Shown: positions 9,408 through 19,097 of the stretch, piece after piece
Position numbering within the stretch: the stretch's first letter is position 1
Layout of the letters: each line of letters begins with the position of its first letter
Assembly: GCA_949529985.1 (NCBI GenBank)
Contig: CATIRS010000048.1
Location: forward strand, 62,001-126,000
DNA: 64,000 nt
From: Owenweeksia sp. TMED14
GTDB taxonomy: Bacteria > Bacteroidota > Bacteroidia > Flavobacteriales > Schleiferiaceae
Reading direction: 5' to 3'
Program-made: the position numbers and the translations under genes
The notes under the pieces: generated by a model
What the model was told of the DNA's origin: nothing
Databases searched by the model: none
What the model saw: only the letters and a program-made list of their open reading frames with translations

Positions 9408-10603
9408 TGAAAATTCTGATAAATAGGATCTAATCGATTTATTTCCCATTTAGTTTCTATTGTCCAATTTGCTTTAATTTCGATTGGATCATTTGCATAA
9501 ATCTGAGCTTCCGGCTCATCTCCAGTCCAATAATTACCAGTGTTTAGAAACCCGTCTTCATTTCGGTCATAAAAGGCCTGCAAAGTATACTTTCCAGGAG
9601 GGAGTCCAGAAACGGTAACGTAATTAGTGTCGCAAACTGATACGGACGTCCATTGTGCATAAATTCCATCCTCTCCTTTAAGTTGAATTACGATCGGTTT
9701 TACTTTATTATCGATCAGATATTCTTTATAATTGTTGAGATTGGCACATTCGTCAATATAAGTGAAGTTTAAAGCTCCAGAGCTGTCAGCACCCCAAGGA
9801 GTCCAGTCAATAATGCTATCGGAGATGCTATTTGCCTTCATTAGGGGAAGTGAATGAACCTTTCTATCTTCTGACGAGTCAGTTCTCATTTGATGAGGTT
9901 TTACTTTTTGAATAACGGCAATTGGCGTCAGCTCTCCTACACTGAGTCGATTATTTCCATCCGGATCGGCAAAAGCTCGAATGTTATAATCACGATTTTT
10001 CCCAATATATTGGAATTTGTAAAAGCCGGAATCATTACTCCGTGTTGAATAAAGTGCTGGCTTAAAAACGACAGAGTCATTTTCTATACTTTCTGGGTAT
10101 AAGCAGACAGCGATATCTTTTACAGGAAGCCCGGTCCAAGGATTCACGATCCGCCCAATTACTTCGCCAGAGTCTAAAGAGGATCCGGTAGAAAAAACCC
10201 ATTGAACGCCTTTTATAATATTTCCTTCATGGAGATCTCTAATTGCTGCGCCCCATTGCAATACATATGTTGCGTTTTTTATAAGGCTATCCTCCCATGA
10301 AATAATAAAAGATTTTCCGCGAGTCTCGTATTTAGTAGCTCCAGGAAGAGGTGGGGATGAATATATATTTTGGGTTGGGGATTTTAACACCACATATTCG
10401 TTAAAAGTCCAAATTAATTTACTAGTCGAGACGTTTGTAGATCCTTGAGAAATATTACTGGAAATAATTTGCGGAGCTTTCGTGTCTCTTGGTCCGCCGT
10501 CAGGCGCTGCAGGAAGCGCACAGGAGGATAAAATAAAAAAAGATGCGTAGACTAAGCAAATAAATGAGTGAACGAATAGCTGAGATAAATTTTTTTTCTT
10601 CAA
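9404..10603 (-). CDS. Ig-like domain lipoprotein
   Basis: A secreted lipoprotein of about 399 residues. After a hydrophobic stretch ending FILSSC, the mature part begins ALPAAPDGGPRDTKAP, the typical start of Bacteroidota Big_5-type Ig-like proteins; the first about 110 mature residues form that domain and the rest is beta-rich. The open frame reaches 10723, overlapping the divergent gene at 10661, and no internal ATG exists. I choose the TTG at 10603 because it gives KKKN plus a hydrophobic helix, a proper signal peptide. That start is a judgement. Function unknown, probably cell-surface. Confidence 0.75.
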   Translation of the reverse strand: MKKKNLSQLFVHSFICLVYASFFILSSCALPAAPDGGPRDTKAPQIISSNISQGSTNVSTSKLIWTFNEYVVLKSPTQNIYSSPPLPGATKYETRGKSFIISWEDSLIKNATYVLQWGAAIRDLHEGNIIKGVQWVFSTGSSLDSGEVIGRIVNPWTGLPVKDIAVCLYPESIENDSVVFKPALYSTRSNDSGFYKFQYIGKNRDYNIRAFADPDGNNRLSVGELTPIAVIQKVKPHQMRTDSSEDRKVHSLPLMKANSISDSIIDWTPWGADSSGALNFTYIDECANLNNYKEYLIDNKVKPIVIQLKGEDGIYAQWTSVSVCDTNYVTVSGLPPGKYTLQAFYDRNEDGFLNTGNYWTGDEPEAQIYANDPIEIKANWTIETKWEINRLDPIYQNFH

Positions 10604-10660
10604 TTTTACATAATTCACATAAATACTCAAAGTAATATCAAACTCTGAACACTTATTATT

Positions 10661-13600
10661 ATGAAACGAATTTACGCACTTTGCACTGCACTTATAATTA
10701 CTAGTTTTAATCTGAGTGCTCAAACATATTGCACAACAGGCCTATACACGACTGGATGTACTGTTGGAGACAATCTCGATAATGTTACTTTGAATAATAT
10801 TGTTCAAGTTGCTACGGGATGCTCAACAGGTGGTTATGGGGATTATACAACAGACACAGTTCAGATTCAACAGACTGCGCAATTAGTATTGTCTGTTACC
10901 TCTGGATATTCTGGTCAATGGTACGCAATTTGGATTGATGGAAACGATGATGGTGACTTTGATGATTCTGGAGAACATTTATGGTCAGCTTCACAGGCTG
11001 GTCCGAGTGCCAATGTGGTTTATGCTGAAAACATAGTCATTCCTACTACAGTATCCCAGGGAGCACATCGAATGCGACTGAGGTGTAAGTGGAGTGGCAC
11101 AGCATTACTAGCAACTGAGTCTTGCTCTTCATTTACCTATGGAGAGGTTCATGATTATACAGTTTATGTCGGAGCACCCCCCGTTTGCCCACAACCATAT
11201 TATCTGACATCTGGAGCTAAAACAGACACTTCATTGTCTTTCTCTTACACGTCAACAGATTCAATATTTGAAATAGAATACGGCCCTACAGGGTTTACTC
11301 AAGGGACTGGAACTACAGTAACGGTGACATCAACGAACCCGACTATTTCGGGATTAAATTCAAATTCTTGTTACGAGTTTTATGTAAGAGCAAATTGTTC
11401 ATCCGCAGGAAATGGGTATTCACTTTGGAATGGTCCGATCGAAATTTGCACCCCATGTGTTACCCAAAGCTTACCAATGTCAGAAGATTTTACCGTTTGG
11501 CCTCCAAATTGTTTCATTTTAACTGGAGGGTCTAGCCTCTGGGATCAAGACGCTAATGCAGCTCATGCAGACATGAGTTCAAGCTTTGGGTCTAATGAAA
11601 CTCGGTATTTAACTACAGCACCTGTTAGCTTAAACTCTTTAGCTCGTGTTAAATTCAAGTGGTCTCATGCTCTTACTTCTAATCCTTCCAGACTGGCCTT
11701 GGTGGCCCGCGTTGCTGGGTCATCTTCTTGGGATACTCTCTGGGATGTTCAGGGGTCAGCATTTGATTCTCAAGACGGAGCAGCTTTCAATGCTCCAGGC
11801 ACATATAAATCAGAAATGCTCAACTTAGATTCATTAATATATTATGGAGTGTCTGCAGAATTTCGTTTTGTAGGATCGTCTTCATACGGACCCGATGCTT
11901 GGCTGGATGATTTAGTTATTGAACAGCAGCCTTTGTGTCCAGAACCTACATCGCTTGGAGTATCTTCAATTTCTGATACCTCGGCATCTACAACTTGGAA
12001 TTCTGCAGGTTCAAACTTTGTTGTTCAATGGGGCCCTGTTGGTTTCACAGTTGGAACAGGAAATTTAGATACGGTAAATTCATCAAACCATGTTATATCT
12101 GGTTTATCTGCAAATCAGAGTTATGAGTATTACGTAATGCGAAACTGTACAGGTCAGGGAAACGGCACTTCAACATGGACTGGTCCATATGTCTTTACCA
12201 CTCTTTGTTCGCCATTTACCGCTTCCCTAGGATATTATGAGGATTGGGATTCTTATTCAGATGGTGATAGCCCGGCATGTTGGACGATAACCGGTTCGGG
12301 CTTTGGTTTTACGGCTGAAGTACAATTACCTAGCACATTTCAAACTGCTGCCTACACGACACCAAATTATATAAGCATATACAATTCATCCGCTACAAAT
12401 GTGACTTTCGTTTCGCCCCTATTGTCCGACCTGCAACAAAATAATTCACAAATCCGAATGAGATTGGCAAAAAGTTCATCATTTAGTCAATCCAAATTAA
12501 TTGTAGGGACAATGTCTTCTCCCGGATTGCAATCTAGCTTTATCCCTGTTGACACGATAGATTTAACGACTAATTTTGATGAATACACCGTGGCTTTCCC
12601 TGCGGTAAATGCAGGTCATTCACATGTCGCATTAAGACTTTCACAAAGTCAATATTACTATGTATATCTAGATGATTTCATTTTTGAGACGCAGCCAACA
12701 TGTCTTCCAGCTCAAAATATCTCGGCAGCACCGGGAGCGACCACGGCAGCAATAGCATGGACACATGGAGACCCCTTGACAACAGGTTCCTATGTAGCAT
12801 GGGGCCCTTCAGGTTTTAATCCGGGAACTGGTTCCGTTTCTAACTCAGTTTTGGTCACTGGAAACACCTATAGTATTACTGGATTGACTCCATCTACAAG
12901 TTATACAGTATGGGTAGCAGATAGCTGTGGTATAGGAAATATAGGGCCATGGCAAGGGCCAGTTTCTTTCACAACGGCTTGTTTGGCCGCCACACTCCCG
13001 TACTCAGAAGATTTTAATGCAACATCGCTGGCCTGCTGGGACCCTAGTGGAGGCACTCGGCAGTTTGCTTCCTATCCTATGGCGAGTGGAGGTAATTCAA
13101 TGCGTGGAAATTATTGGGGATGGACCAATGGTAATTATGCTCTTTTAACTTCGCGCCCAATAACTATCTCTGCTTTAGCTCAAGTGTCTTTCGATTGGTC
13201 ACATAGTGGTCAGTATATTGGCAGTTATCCCAATGATCAATTGTTACTTCTTGCACGTCCTGTTTCAGCGACATCATGGGATACAATTGTTAATCTAATT
13301 GGAACCAATTTTTCAAGCCCAGGAGCTGGAACCACAATTCCAGGAACATTTATTAATGAACTTCAGTATTTACCTGGCTCATACATTGGAACTGATGTTG
13401 TTTTTCAAATTGTTGGAAATTCGGGATACGGTCCTGATGTGTTTTTTGATAATTTCTTTGTAGAAGCTGTACCGTCATGCCCTGACCCGACACCTTCTTC
13501 TGGATCAGTTAGTGCCTCAACAGCAGATATTTCTTGGACGAGCGCGAGCCCACCTCAAGGCTCATCTGTCATGTGGGGTCCTGCAGGGTTTTACACTGGA

Positions 13601-15022
13601 ACTGGCTCAATCACGGGAACAGTTGCACACAATGTTACTTCAACACATACTATTTCTGGGTTGAGCGGTAATACTGCTTATGAGGTTTATGTCCGCGACT
13701 CTTGCGGCCCAACTGATCTGTCTGGCTGGGCAGGCCCGGTTACTATTCAAACGTTATGCTCAATATTCAGCATGCCGTATTCTGAGAATTTTGATGCCGT
13801 TCCTCTAACTTGTTGGACTCCGTCAGGTTCACGACAGTTCACATCTTATTCAGTAGGATCAGGCTATGCGATGCGAGGTAATTTTTGGTCATGGTCTTCG
13901 GGAACGGCAGAATTAACATCACCGCCAGTGACAATTTCTTCAGCTGCCCAAGTATCATTTGATTGGAGTCATCAATATAATTCGAGCTATTCAAATGATC
14001 AGCTTGTTCTTTTGGTTCGTGAAACAACTTCTAGCTCTTGGGATACACTAATTAGTCTAGTTGGACAGAGTTTTGATTCTCCGGGGTCAGGAACAACCAG
14101 CCCAGGTACTTTTGTGAGTGAATTCATTTCACTCCCCTCTTCATTTGTAGGAAAAGACGTTGTATTCAGATTTGACGGAACTTCCGGATACGGTCCAGAT
14201 GTCTTTTTTGATAATTTCTTAGTTGATGGCCTGTGCGCTGTCCCAACAAATGTCTCTGTTTCATCTCCTGGATGCGCTCATGCAACTGTTACTTGGACCC
14301 CTGGAGCTCAAGCTATCGTGTCAATATTGGAATATGGACCGGCCGGATTCACTTTAGGCCAAGGAATAAGTGTCAATAATATGTCATTATCTAGTTCGGG
14401 TATGATTATACTAACCAGCCTAAACTCTGGAACGGCTTATGATGTGTACGTTCGCGATTCCTGCCCAGGTGCACTGACAAGTTGGTCAACTCCAGCTATG
14501 TTCACAACAGCAAATTCGCCAAAGCCTTCTTTGTCCCCATCCTATACAGTTATTTATACGAATCCAGTAACGATGTTCTTCACTTCTGGAGCTACTGGAC
14601 AGGATAGCACTGGGTGGTATTTTAGTGATGGAACAACAGATATGGGCGACACGGTAACTCACGTATTTGCCACAAATGGTCCTGGGACAGCAATTGTTTT
14701 CGCTCAAAATGAATGTGGAATAATTACTGACACTTTAAATTTTGTAGTTGGATTAGACGATATAAATTTGACAAACCTCAGGTTATACCCGAATCCAACA
14801 TCAAGTGAGTTTTATCTTGAGTTTCAATTGCCATCATCAAAAGAAGTCCATTTTAGGGTAATTACTTTAACGGGCACTGTCGTAATTGAGAGTAGGGAGT
14901 ATCTACAAAAAGGTTTAGTCAGAAAGTCTTTTGATCTAGGAACCTCGCCCGCGGGAGTCTACCTTATGGAGATAAAGACCGATTTTGGTATAATTATAAA
15001 GAGAGTTGTTATTGATAATTAG
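10661..15022 (+). CDS. Large T9SS-secreted modular surface protein
   Basis: 1453 residues. A signal peptide (about 1-20) is followed by a GEVED-type domain (to about 170, with DGNDDGDFDDSGE and GEVHDYTV), then alternating fibronectin type III-like modules (starts near 178, 428, 685, 946, 1198) and MAM/jelly-roll-like modules (about 270-425, 520-680, 780-945, 1035-1195), a PKD-like stretch and a T9SS type A sorting domain from about 1375 (LYPNPTSSEF, ending KRVVIDN). The T9SS tail implies export through type IX secretion and surface attachment or release. No catalytic motif is seen; adhesion is the likely role. It stands alone between gene neighbours of unrelated function. Confidence 0.9.
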   Translation: MKRIYALCTALIITSFNLSAQTYCTTGLYTTGCTVGDNLDNVTLNNIVQVATGCSTGGYGDYTTDTVQIQQTAQLVLSVTSGYSGQWYAIWIDGNDDGDFDDSGEHLWSASQAGPSANVVYAENIVIPTTVSQGAHRMRLRCKWSGTALLATESCSSFTYGEVHDYTVYVGAPPVCPQPYYLTSGAKTDTSLSFSYTSTDSIFEIEYGPTGFTQGTGTTVTVTSTNPTISGLNSNSCYEFYVRANCSSAGNGYSLWNGPIEICTPCVTQSLPMSEDFTVWPPNCFILTGGSSLWDQDANAAHADMSSSFGSNETRYLTTAPVSLNSLARVKFKWSHALTSNPSRLALVARVAGSSSWDTLWDVQGSAFDSQDGAAFNAPGTYKSEMLNLDSLIYYGVSAEFRFVGSSSYGPDAWLDDLVIEQQPLCPEPTSLGVSSISDTSASTTWNSAGSNFVVQWGPVGFTVGTGNLDTVNSSNHVISGLSANQSYEYYVMRNCTGQGNGTSTWTGPYVFTTLCSPFTASLGYYEDWDSYSDGDSPACWTITGSGFGFTAEVQLPSTFQTAAYTTPNYISIYNSSATNVTFVSPLLSDLQQNNSQIRMRLAKSSSFSQSKLIVGTMSSPGLQSSFIPVDTIDLTTNFDEYTVAFPAVNAGHSHVALRLSQSQYYYVYLDDFIFETQPTCLPAQNISAAPGATTAAIAWTHGDPLTTGSYVAWGPSGFNPGTGSVSNSVLVTGNTYSITGLTPSTSYTVWVADSCGIGNIGPWQGPVSFTTACLAATLPYSEDFNATSLACWDPSGGTRQFASYPMASGGNSMRGNYWGWTNGNYALLTSRPITISALAQVSFDWSHSGQYIGSYPNDQLLLLARPVSATSWDTIVNLIGTNFSSPGAGTTIPGTFINELQYLPGSYIGTDVVFQIVGNSGYGPDVFFDNFFVEAVPSCPDPTPSSGSVSASTADISWTSASPPQGSSVMWGPAGFYTGTGSITGTVAHNVTSTHTISGLSGNTAYEVYVRDSCGPTDLSGWAGPVTIQTLCSIFSMPYSENFDAVPLTCWTPSGSRQFTSYSVGSGYAMRGNFWSWSSGTAELTSPPVTISSAAQVSFDWSHQYNSSYSNDQLVLLVRETTSSSWDTLISLVGQSFDSPGSGTTSPGTFVSEFISLPSSFVGKDVVFRFDGTSGYGPDVFFDNFLVDGLCAVPTNVSVSSPGCAHATVTWTPGAQAIVSILEYGPAGFTLGQGISVNNMSLSSSGMIILTSLNSGTAYDVYVRDSCPGALTSWSTPAMFTTANSPKPSLSPSYTVIYTNPVTMFFTSGATGQDSTGWYFSDGTTDMGDTVTHVFATNGPGTAIVFAQNECGIITDTLNFVVGLDDINLTNLRLYPNPTSSEFYLEFQLPSSKEVHFRVITLTGTVVIESREYLQKGLVRKSFDLGTSPAGVYLMEIKTDFGIIIKRVVIDN

Positions 15023-15061
15023 AAAGGCATAGCTAAATATGTTCATAGTTATTAGAAATTG

Positions 15062-15069
15062 TACATTTG
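15062..15069 (+). promoter_or_regulatory. Bacteroidota -7 promoter box
   Basis: TACATTTG matches the Bacteroidota sigma-70 -7 consensus TAnnTTTG, followed by GCACC and the start codon at 15090. It would give a leader of about 14 nt. No clear -33 TTTG is seen. Confidence 0.6.
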
Positions 15070-15089
15070 CACCTTAATAAGTTAGTTAT

Positions 15090-15956
15090 ATGAGTCAAGA
15101 TATGTCCCAAAATAAACAGCGTACAATAACCATCCTATTGGTTATACTACTAGCCCTTGTTGGCGCTTTGTCATATTTTGCCTTAAATCAGTCATCAAAT
15201 ATTGATGATCTTGAAGGAGAAAAAGCAGCCTTAATAATTCAGCTTGAGGATTATAAACGTGATTTATCGGCGCAATCAACTGCTAATGACTCTCTAAGCT
15301 CGTTTATTTCTCAAGAGACTTTGAGGCTCAATGAAATGATTTTTAAAATTAAAAAAGTAAATTCTGCTACTAAATCTGAACTTAGTTCGCTTCGAAATCA
15401 AGTTTTTTCATTGCGTAGTCGTATTGCAAGCCTTACAGAAGATATTGATTCTGTGAATCGTGAATTTTCAAGCATGGTTGATATTAAAGATTCATTATTA
15501 ATAGACCTTAAAGAAGAGGTTGTAAAAGGGAATAGACTTTCTGTTAAAGTTGACGAAGGTTCAAAATTGCAATTGAGCAGCATAGAAGCAAGTGCATACA
15601 GAATAAATGGAAAAGGTATAGAGAAGCCCACAAGCTCCGCGAGTCGTTCAAATCGAATAAAGGCCTGTATGACGATCTCTAAAAACATATTGGCCCCAAA
15701 GGGGGATAGGGTTCTATATTTACGAATCAACACCCCTGATCGCCGAGTTTTAGCAACAGAGGCTCAACAGAAAACGATGTTAGTAGATGGTGAGAAAGTT
15801 ATTTATTCATCAACACAAGTTGTTAACTACACTGGTGATCCAACAGGCTGTTGTTTATCTTTTAATGTTCAAACTGAACTAGCGCCAGGATCATATACTC
15901 TCGCGATTTATACTGCTAATGAAAAAATAGGTGAGGCAAGATTGACTCTTGATTAG
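15090..15956 (+). CDS. Membrane-anchored coiled-coil protein of unknown function
   Basis: 288 residues. One N-terminal TM helix (about 12-32) is followed by a long heptad-rich coiled coil (about 35-150, rich in Leu, Ser, Asp and Glu) and a compact C-terminal domain (about 160-288) of beta character. I recognise the layout as common in Bacteroidota but no named family. A second in-frame ATG lies at codon 5; the first fits the -7 box at 15062. The domain outside the membrane with a coiled-coil spacer suggests an envelope role, by inference only. exonuclease III follows after 5 bp. Confidence 0.8.
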   Translation: MSQDMSQNKQRTITILLVILLALVGALSYFALNQSSNIDDLEGEKAALIIQLEDYKRDLSAQSTANDSLSSFISQETLRLNEMIFKIKKVNSATKSELSSLRNQVFSLRSRIASLTEDIDSVNREFSSMVDIKDSLLIDLKEEVVKGNRLSVKVDEGSKLQLSSIEASAYRINGKGIEKPTSSASRSNRIKACMTISKNILAPKGDRVLYLRINTPDRRVLATEAQQKTMLVDGEKVIYSSTQVVNYTGDPTGCCLSFNVQTELAPGSYTLAIYTANEKIGEARLTLD

Positions 15957-15961
15957 AAATT

Positions 15962-16735
15962 ATGCGAATTATTAGCCTGAATGGAAATGGTATTCGGGCC
16001 TGTGTAAATAATGGAATGGTCCGCTGGTGGGAATCTACTGATGCGGACCTTCTTCTTTTTCAAGAGGTTCGTTTTAACGATGCTAAAGCGATTGATGATT
16101 TATTTCCAGGTCACTGGACAAGTCTTTTTCCATCGAAACGAAAAGGCTACAGTGGAGTTCTTGCAGTTGCTAAAAAGCCACCTAGTCGAGTAGTTTTTGG
16201 AATGGGAGAAGAAAAATGGGACGATGAGGGACGGGTAATGAAAATCGAATATCCTGGATATAGTGTCGTCAACGCATACTTCCCGAGTGGTGCTTCTAGA
16301 TCTTGTCGCCAGGATTATAAGCTCAAATTTTTAAAGGCATTTCGTGACTATATAGATGAAATAAGCTTAAAATATGATAATTTAATTGTTGCGGCAGATT
16401 GGAATATGTGTCATAATGAAATCGACATTCATAATCCTAAACGACTTTCAGGACTTCCAGGTTTCACTTCTACAGAAAGGAGTTGGTTAGATGCTTTAAA
16501 GGGAATAGGATGGAAAGACGCTTTCCGTATGTTTAATGATCTACCAGGGAATTATACCTGGTGGAGCTATCAATCTCGAAGTCGAGAAAGAAACATTGGT
16601 TGGCGGATCGATGGGTTTTGGGTTAGCCCTTCGGCTTCAATTGGTGTTAAAAGTTGTGTTCACCTTTCTAAAGCTAAATTAAGCGATCATTGTCCTGTTC
16701 TTTTGGAATGGGAATTGCCGATTACCTTTACATAA
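15962..16735 (+). CDS. xth: Exodeoxyribonuclease III
   Basis: A 257-residue AP endonuclease/3'-5' exonuclease of the EEP fold, acting in base excision repair. Visible active-site residues are Asn7 (LNGNGIR), Glu35 (LLFQEVR), Tyr106 (AYFPSG), Asp146 and Asn148 (AADWNM) and the Asp242-His243 pair (LSDHCPV). The length is normal for bacterial ExoIII. It follows the coiled-coil gene by 5 bp and precedes the OmpA lipoprotein gene by 10 bp, so co-transcription is likely. The AP endonuclease call is secure. Confidence 0.96.
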   Translation: MRIISLNGNGIRACVNNGMVRWWESTDADLLLFQEVRFNDAKAIDDLFPGHWTSLFPSKRKGYSGVLAVAKKPPSRVVFGMGEEKWDDEGRVMKIEYPGYSVVNAYFPSGASRSCRQDYKLKFLKAFRDYIDEISLKYDNLIVAADWNMCHNEIDIHNPKRLSGLPGFTSTERSWLDALKGIGWKDAFRMFNDLPGNYTWWSYQSRSRERNIGWRIDGFWVSPSASIGVKSCVHLSKAKLSDHCPVLLEWELPITFT

Positions 16736-16745
16736 ATTTTTTATT

Positions 16746-17732
16746 ATGACACCAAATTTGATAACTAAAATATTTTTAATTGTTCTGCTATTTGCTGCTG
16801 GATATTCCTGCGTTTCTCCCAAGGTTCACTCAGAATTACAGACATCATATGAAATAATTGTTGATGAAAATGAAAAGCTAAAGAGCACAACAGATCGGGC
16901 TACAACAGACCTCAAGGAAATCTCATCTGATATTGATATACTTAAGGCGTCTATGGAAGATATAATTATTGATACCATTAGCTGGGGCCGTAAATACCGC
17001 AAGCTGAATAGATCGTTTGATGATCTCAGTGCGAACTACGATTATGCACTAAATAACAATTCATCATTGGTTGCAGCAAATTTGAGGGAGAATAAAATAA
17101 TGTTGGAACAGATGGAGTCAATGGCGAAACGTCTTGCTACAAAAGAAGATTCTCTAGGTCTCGAGCAGAGCCGCCTGTTTTCTCTTGAAAAAACTCTTCA
17201 GTCTAGGGAGAGGAGAGTTAATGAATTAGAATCATTGATTGCACGAAAAGATTCTACGGCCCAATATTTTAGGACGCGTATCTCCGATGCCCTATTGGGT
17301 TTTGAGGATAGAGGATTAACCGTTAGTATGCGAAATGGTCAAGTATATGTGAGTTTAGATAACCGACTAATGTTTGCCTCTGGCAAGTGGGACATTCAAT
17401 CGGATGGAATTTCTGCATTGCAAAAGTTGGCGCAGGTTTTATCAGAAAACGTAGATTTAAATATTGCAGTAGAGGGTCATACGGATAATGATATTTACTT
17501 TGGGAAAGGGCAGGTAAGAGACAACTGGGATTTGTCCGTAATGCGTGCCACATCTGTGGTTAAAATACTTATCGAAAAAGGTGTTTCCGCTCAACAAATA
17601 CAGGCTTCAGGTCGTGGAGAGTTCATGCCAGTATTTGAAAATAACAATCCTGAAAATAAGGCTAAAAATAGACGAACAGAAATAATTATAACACCAGATT
17701 TAGATGAGATTGCAGATTTAATTTCAAAATAA
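16746..17732 (+). CDS. OmpA-family peptidoglycan-binding lipoprotein
   Basis: A 328-residue outer-membrane lipoprotein (lipobox AGYSC, Cys22). A coiled-coil segment (about 30-185) leads to an OmpA C-terminal domain (about 200-320) with NIAVEGHTDND, the LSVMRA helix and NRRTEIII, the residues that bind meso-diaminopimelate in peptidoglycan. The role is to tether the outer membrane to the cell wall. The stop lies 12 bp from the convergent radA stop. Confidence 0.92.
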   Translation: MTPNLITKIFLIVLLFAAGYSCVSPKVHSELQTSYEIIVDENEKLKSTTDRATTDLKEISSDIDILKASMEDIIIDTISWGRKYRKLNRSFDDLSANYDYALNNNSSLVAANLRENKIMLEQMESMAKRLATKEDSLGLEQSRLFSLEKTLQSRERRVNELESLIARKDSTAQYFRTRISDALLGFEDRGLTVSMRNGQVYVSLDNRLMFASGKWDIQSDGISALQKLAQVLSENVDLNIAVEGHTDNDIYFGKGQVRDNWDLSVMRATSVVKILIEKGVSAQQIQASGRGEFMPVFENNNPENKAKNRRTEIIITPDLDEIADLISK

Positions 17733-17744
17733 TCAAATCTGTTC

Positions 17745-19097
17745 TCACCCAAAAAGAGATGCGACGAGTTGCTCCATTATTTTAATTGTTACGCAATCAA
17801 TCGAGCTGGAGGAACTCTTGGCGTCAGATAACTCAGCATAAAAAAAGGTTTCAAATCCAAGTTTTTTTGCCTCGTTTATTCTTTGCTCCATTCTGTTGAC
17901 AGGGCGAATTTCTCCGCTTAACCCGACTTCTGCAGCAAACGCCGTTCGAGCAGGTATGGGGATGTCGGAATTACTAGACAGAATAGCGGCACATACTGCT
18001 AAATCTAATGCAGGATCTTCTATGCGAATTCCCCCGGTTATATTTAAAAATACATCTTTTGCTCCTAAGCGAAATCCGCAACGTTTTTCAAGCACAGCCA
18101 GAAGCATATTGAGTCTTCGAGTATCAAAGCCCGTACATGAGCGCTGGGGGGTTCCATAGACAGCAGGGCTAACCAATGCTTGCACCTCTACAAGTAAAGG
18201 TTGCGTCCCTTCACAAGGAACGCCTATTGCTGAACCGCTTCGACCCTCTTCTCTTTGGTTCAACAAAACACCACTTGGGTTTGTAACCCCTTGAAGTCCT
18301 TGGTTGTTCATTTGATATATTCCTAGCTCTTGAGTGCTTCCAAAACGGTTTTTGAGAGATCGAAGCATGCGATATAAATGATGTCGGTCACCTTCAAACT
18401 GAAGAACAACATCAACCATGTGCTCCAGTATTTTAGGCCCAGCAAGATTTCCATCTTTGGTTATATGTCCCACTAAAATAACTGGAACATGACGCGACTT
18501 AGAATACCTTAAAAATTCTGAAGCGGCCTCTTTGATTTGTGATACAGATCCTGCCGAGGAATCTAAATGAGGAGCATATGACGTTTGTATAGAATCAATA
18601 ATTAATAGATCTGGAGATATTTTTTCTGCGGCTTCTAATATTTTTACTGTTGAGACTTCTGCAAGAACATGACATCCATCGTCTTCTATGCCTATTCGTT
18701 CAGCTCTCATTTTTATTTGTTGGACGCTTTCTTCGCCGCTTACATAAAGAACATTTCTACCCTTTTTGATTGCAATTTGAAGAAGTAAAGTGGATTTCCC
18801 GATTCCAGGTTCTCCTCCAAGAAGACATAGACTCCCTGGAACAATCCCCCCTCCAAGGACTCGATCAAACTCTAAATCACCAGTGGCATTTCTTTCTTCG
18901 TCATGACGATCTATTTGTGAAATTTGCAGAGGGGTGTTTATAGCTCCGCTTGACCACGAAGTTGATTCTTTAGTTTCTTTTTCTAATACTTCCTCAGTAA
19001 GAGTATTCCAGTCATTGCATGACTTGCATTGCCCAAGCCATTGCGGATGTTGCGATCCGCAAGATTTACAAAACCATGCTTTTTTAATTGAAGCCAT
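17745..19097 (-). CDS. radA: DNA repair protein RadA
   Basis: A RecA-like ATPase that speeds branch migration in homologous recombination. At 450 residues it has the full family layout: an N-terminal C4 zinc finger (Cys10, Cys13, Cys24, Cys27), Walker A GEPGIGKST at about 95-103, Walker B LLIIDSIQT, the RadA-specific KNRFG motif near 258 and the C-terminal Lon-protease-like domain. It starts 1 bp after the upstream flippase-like gene, so panD, that gene and radA appear to be one transcript. Confidence 0.97.
   Translation of the reverse strand: MASIKKAWFCKSCGSQHPQWLGQCKSCNDWNTLTEEVLEKETKESTSWSSGAINTPLQISQIDRHDEERNATGDLEFDRVLGGGIVPGSLCLLGGEPGIGKSTLLLQIAIKKGRNVLYVSGEESVQQIKMRAERIGIEDDGCHVLAEVSTVKILEAAEKISPDLLIIDSIQTSYAPHLDSSAGSVSQIKEAASEFLRYSKSRHVPVILVGHITKDGNLAGPKILEHMVDVVLQFEGDRHHLYRMLRSLKNRFGSTQELGIYQMNNQGLQGVTNPSGVLLNQREEGRSGSAIGVPCEGTQPLLVEVQALVSPAVYGTPQRSCTGFDTRRLNMLLAVLEKRCGFRLGAKDVFLNITGGIRIEDPALDLAVCAAILSSNSDIPIPARTAFAAEVGLSGEIRPVNRMEQRINEAKKLGFETFFYAELSDAKSSSSSIDCVTIKIMEQLVASLFG

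Noticed and set aside
12995-14215. Repeats in the T9SS protein as a CRISPR or mobile repeat
   Set aside because: They are in-frame duplicated protein modules with diverged DNA, not short direct repeats with spacers.
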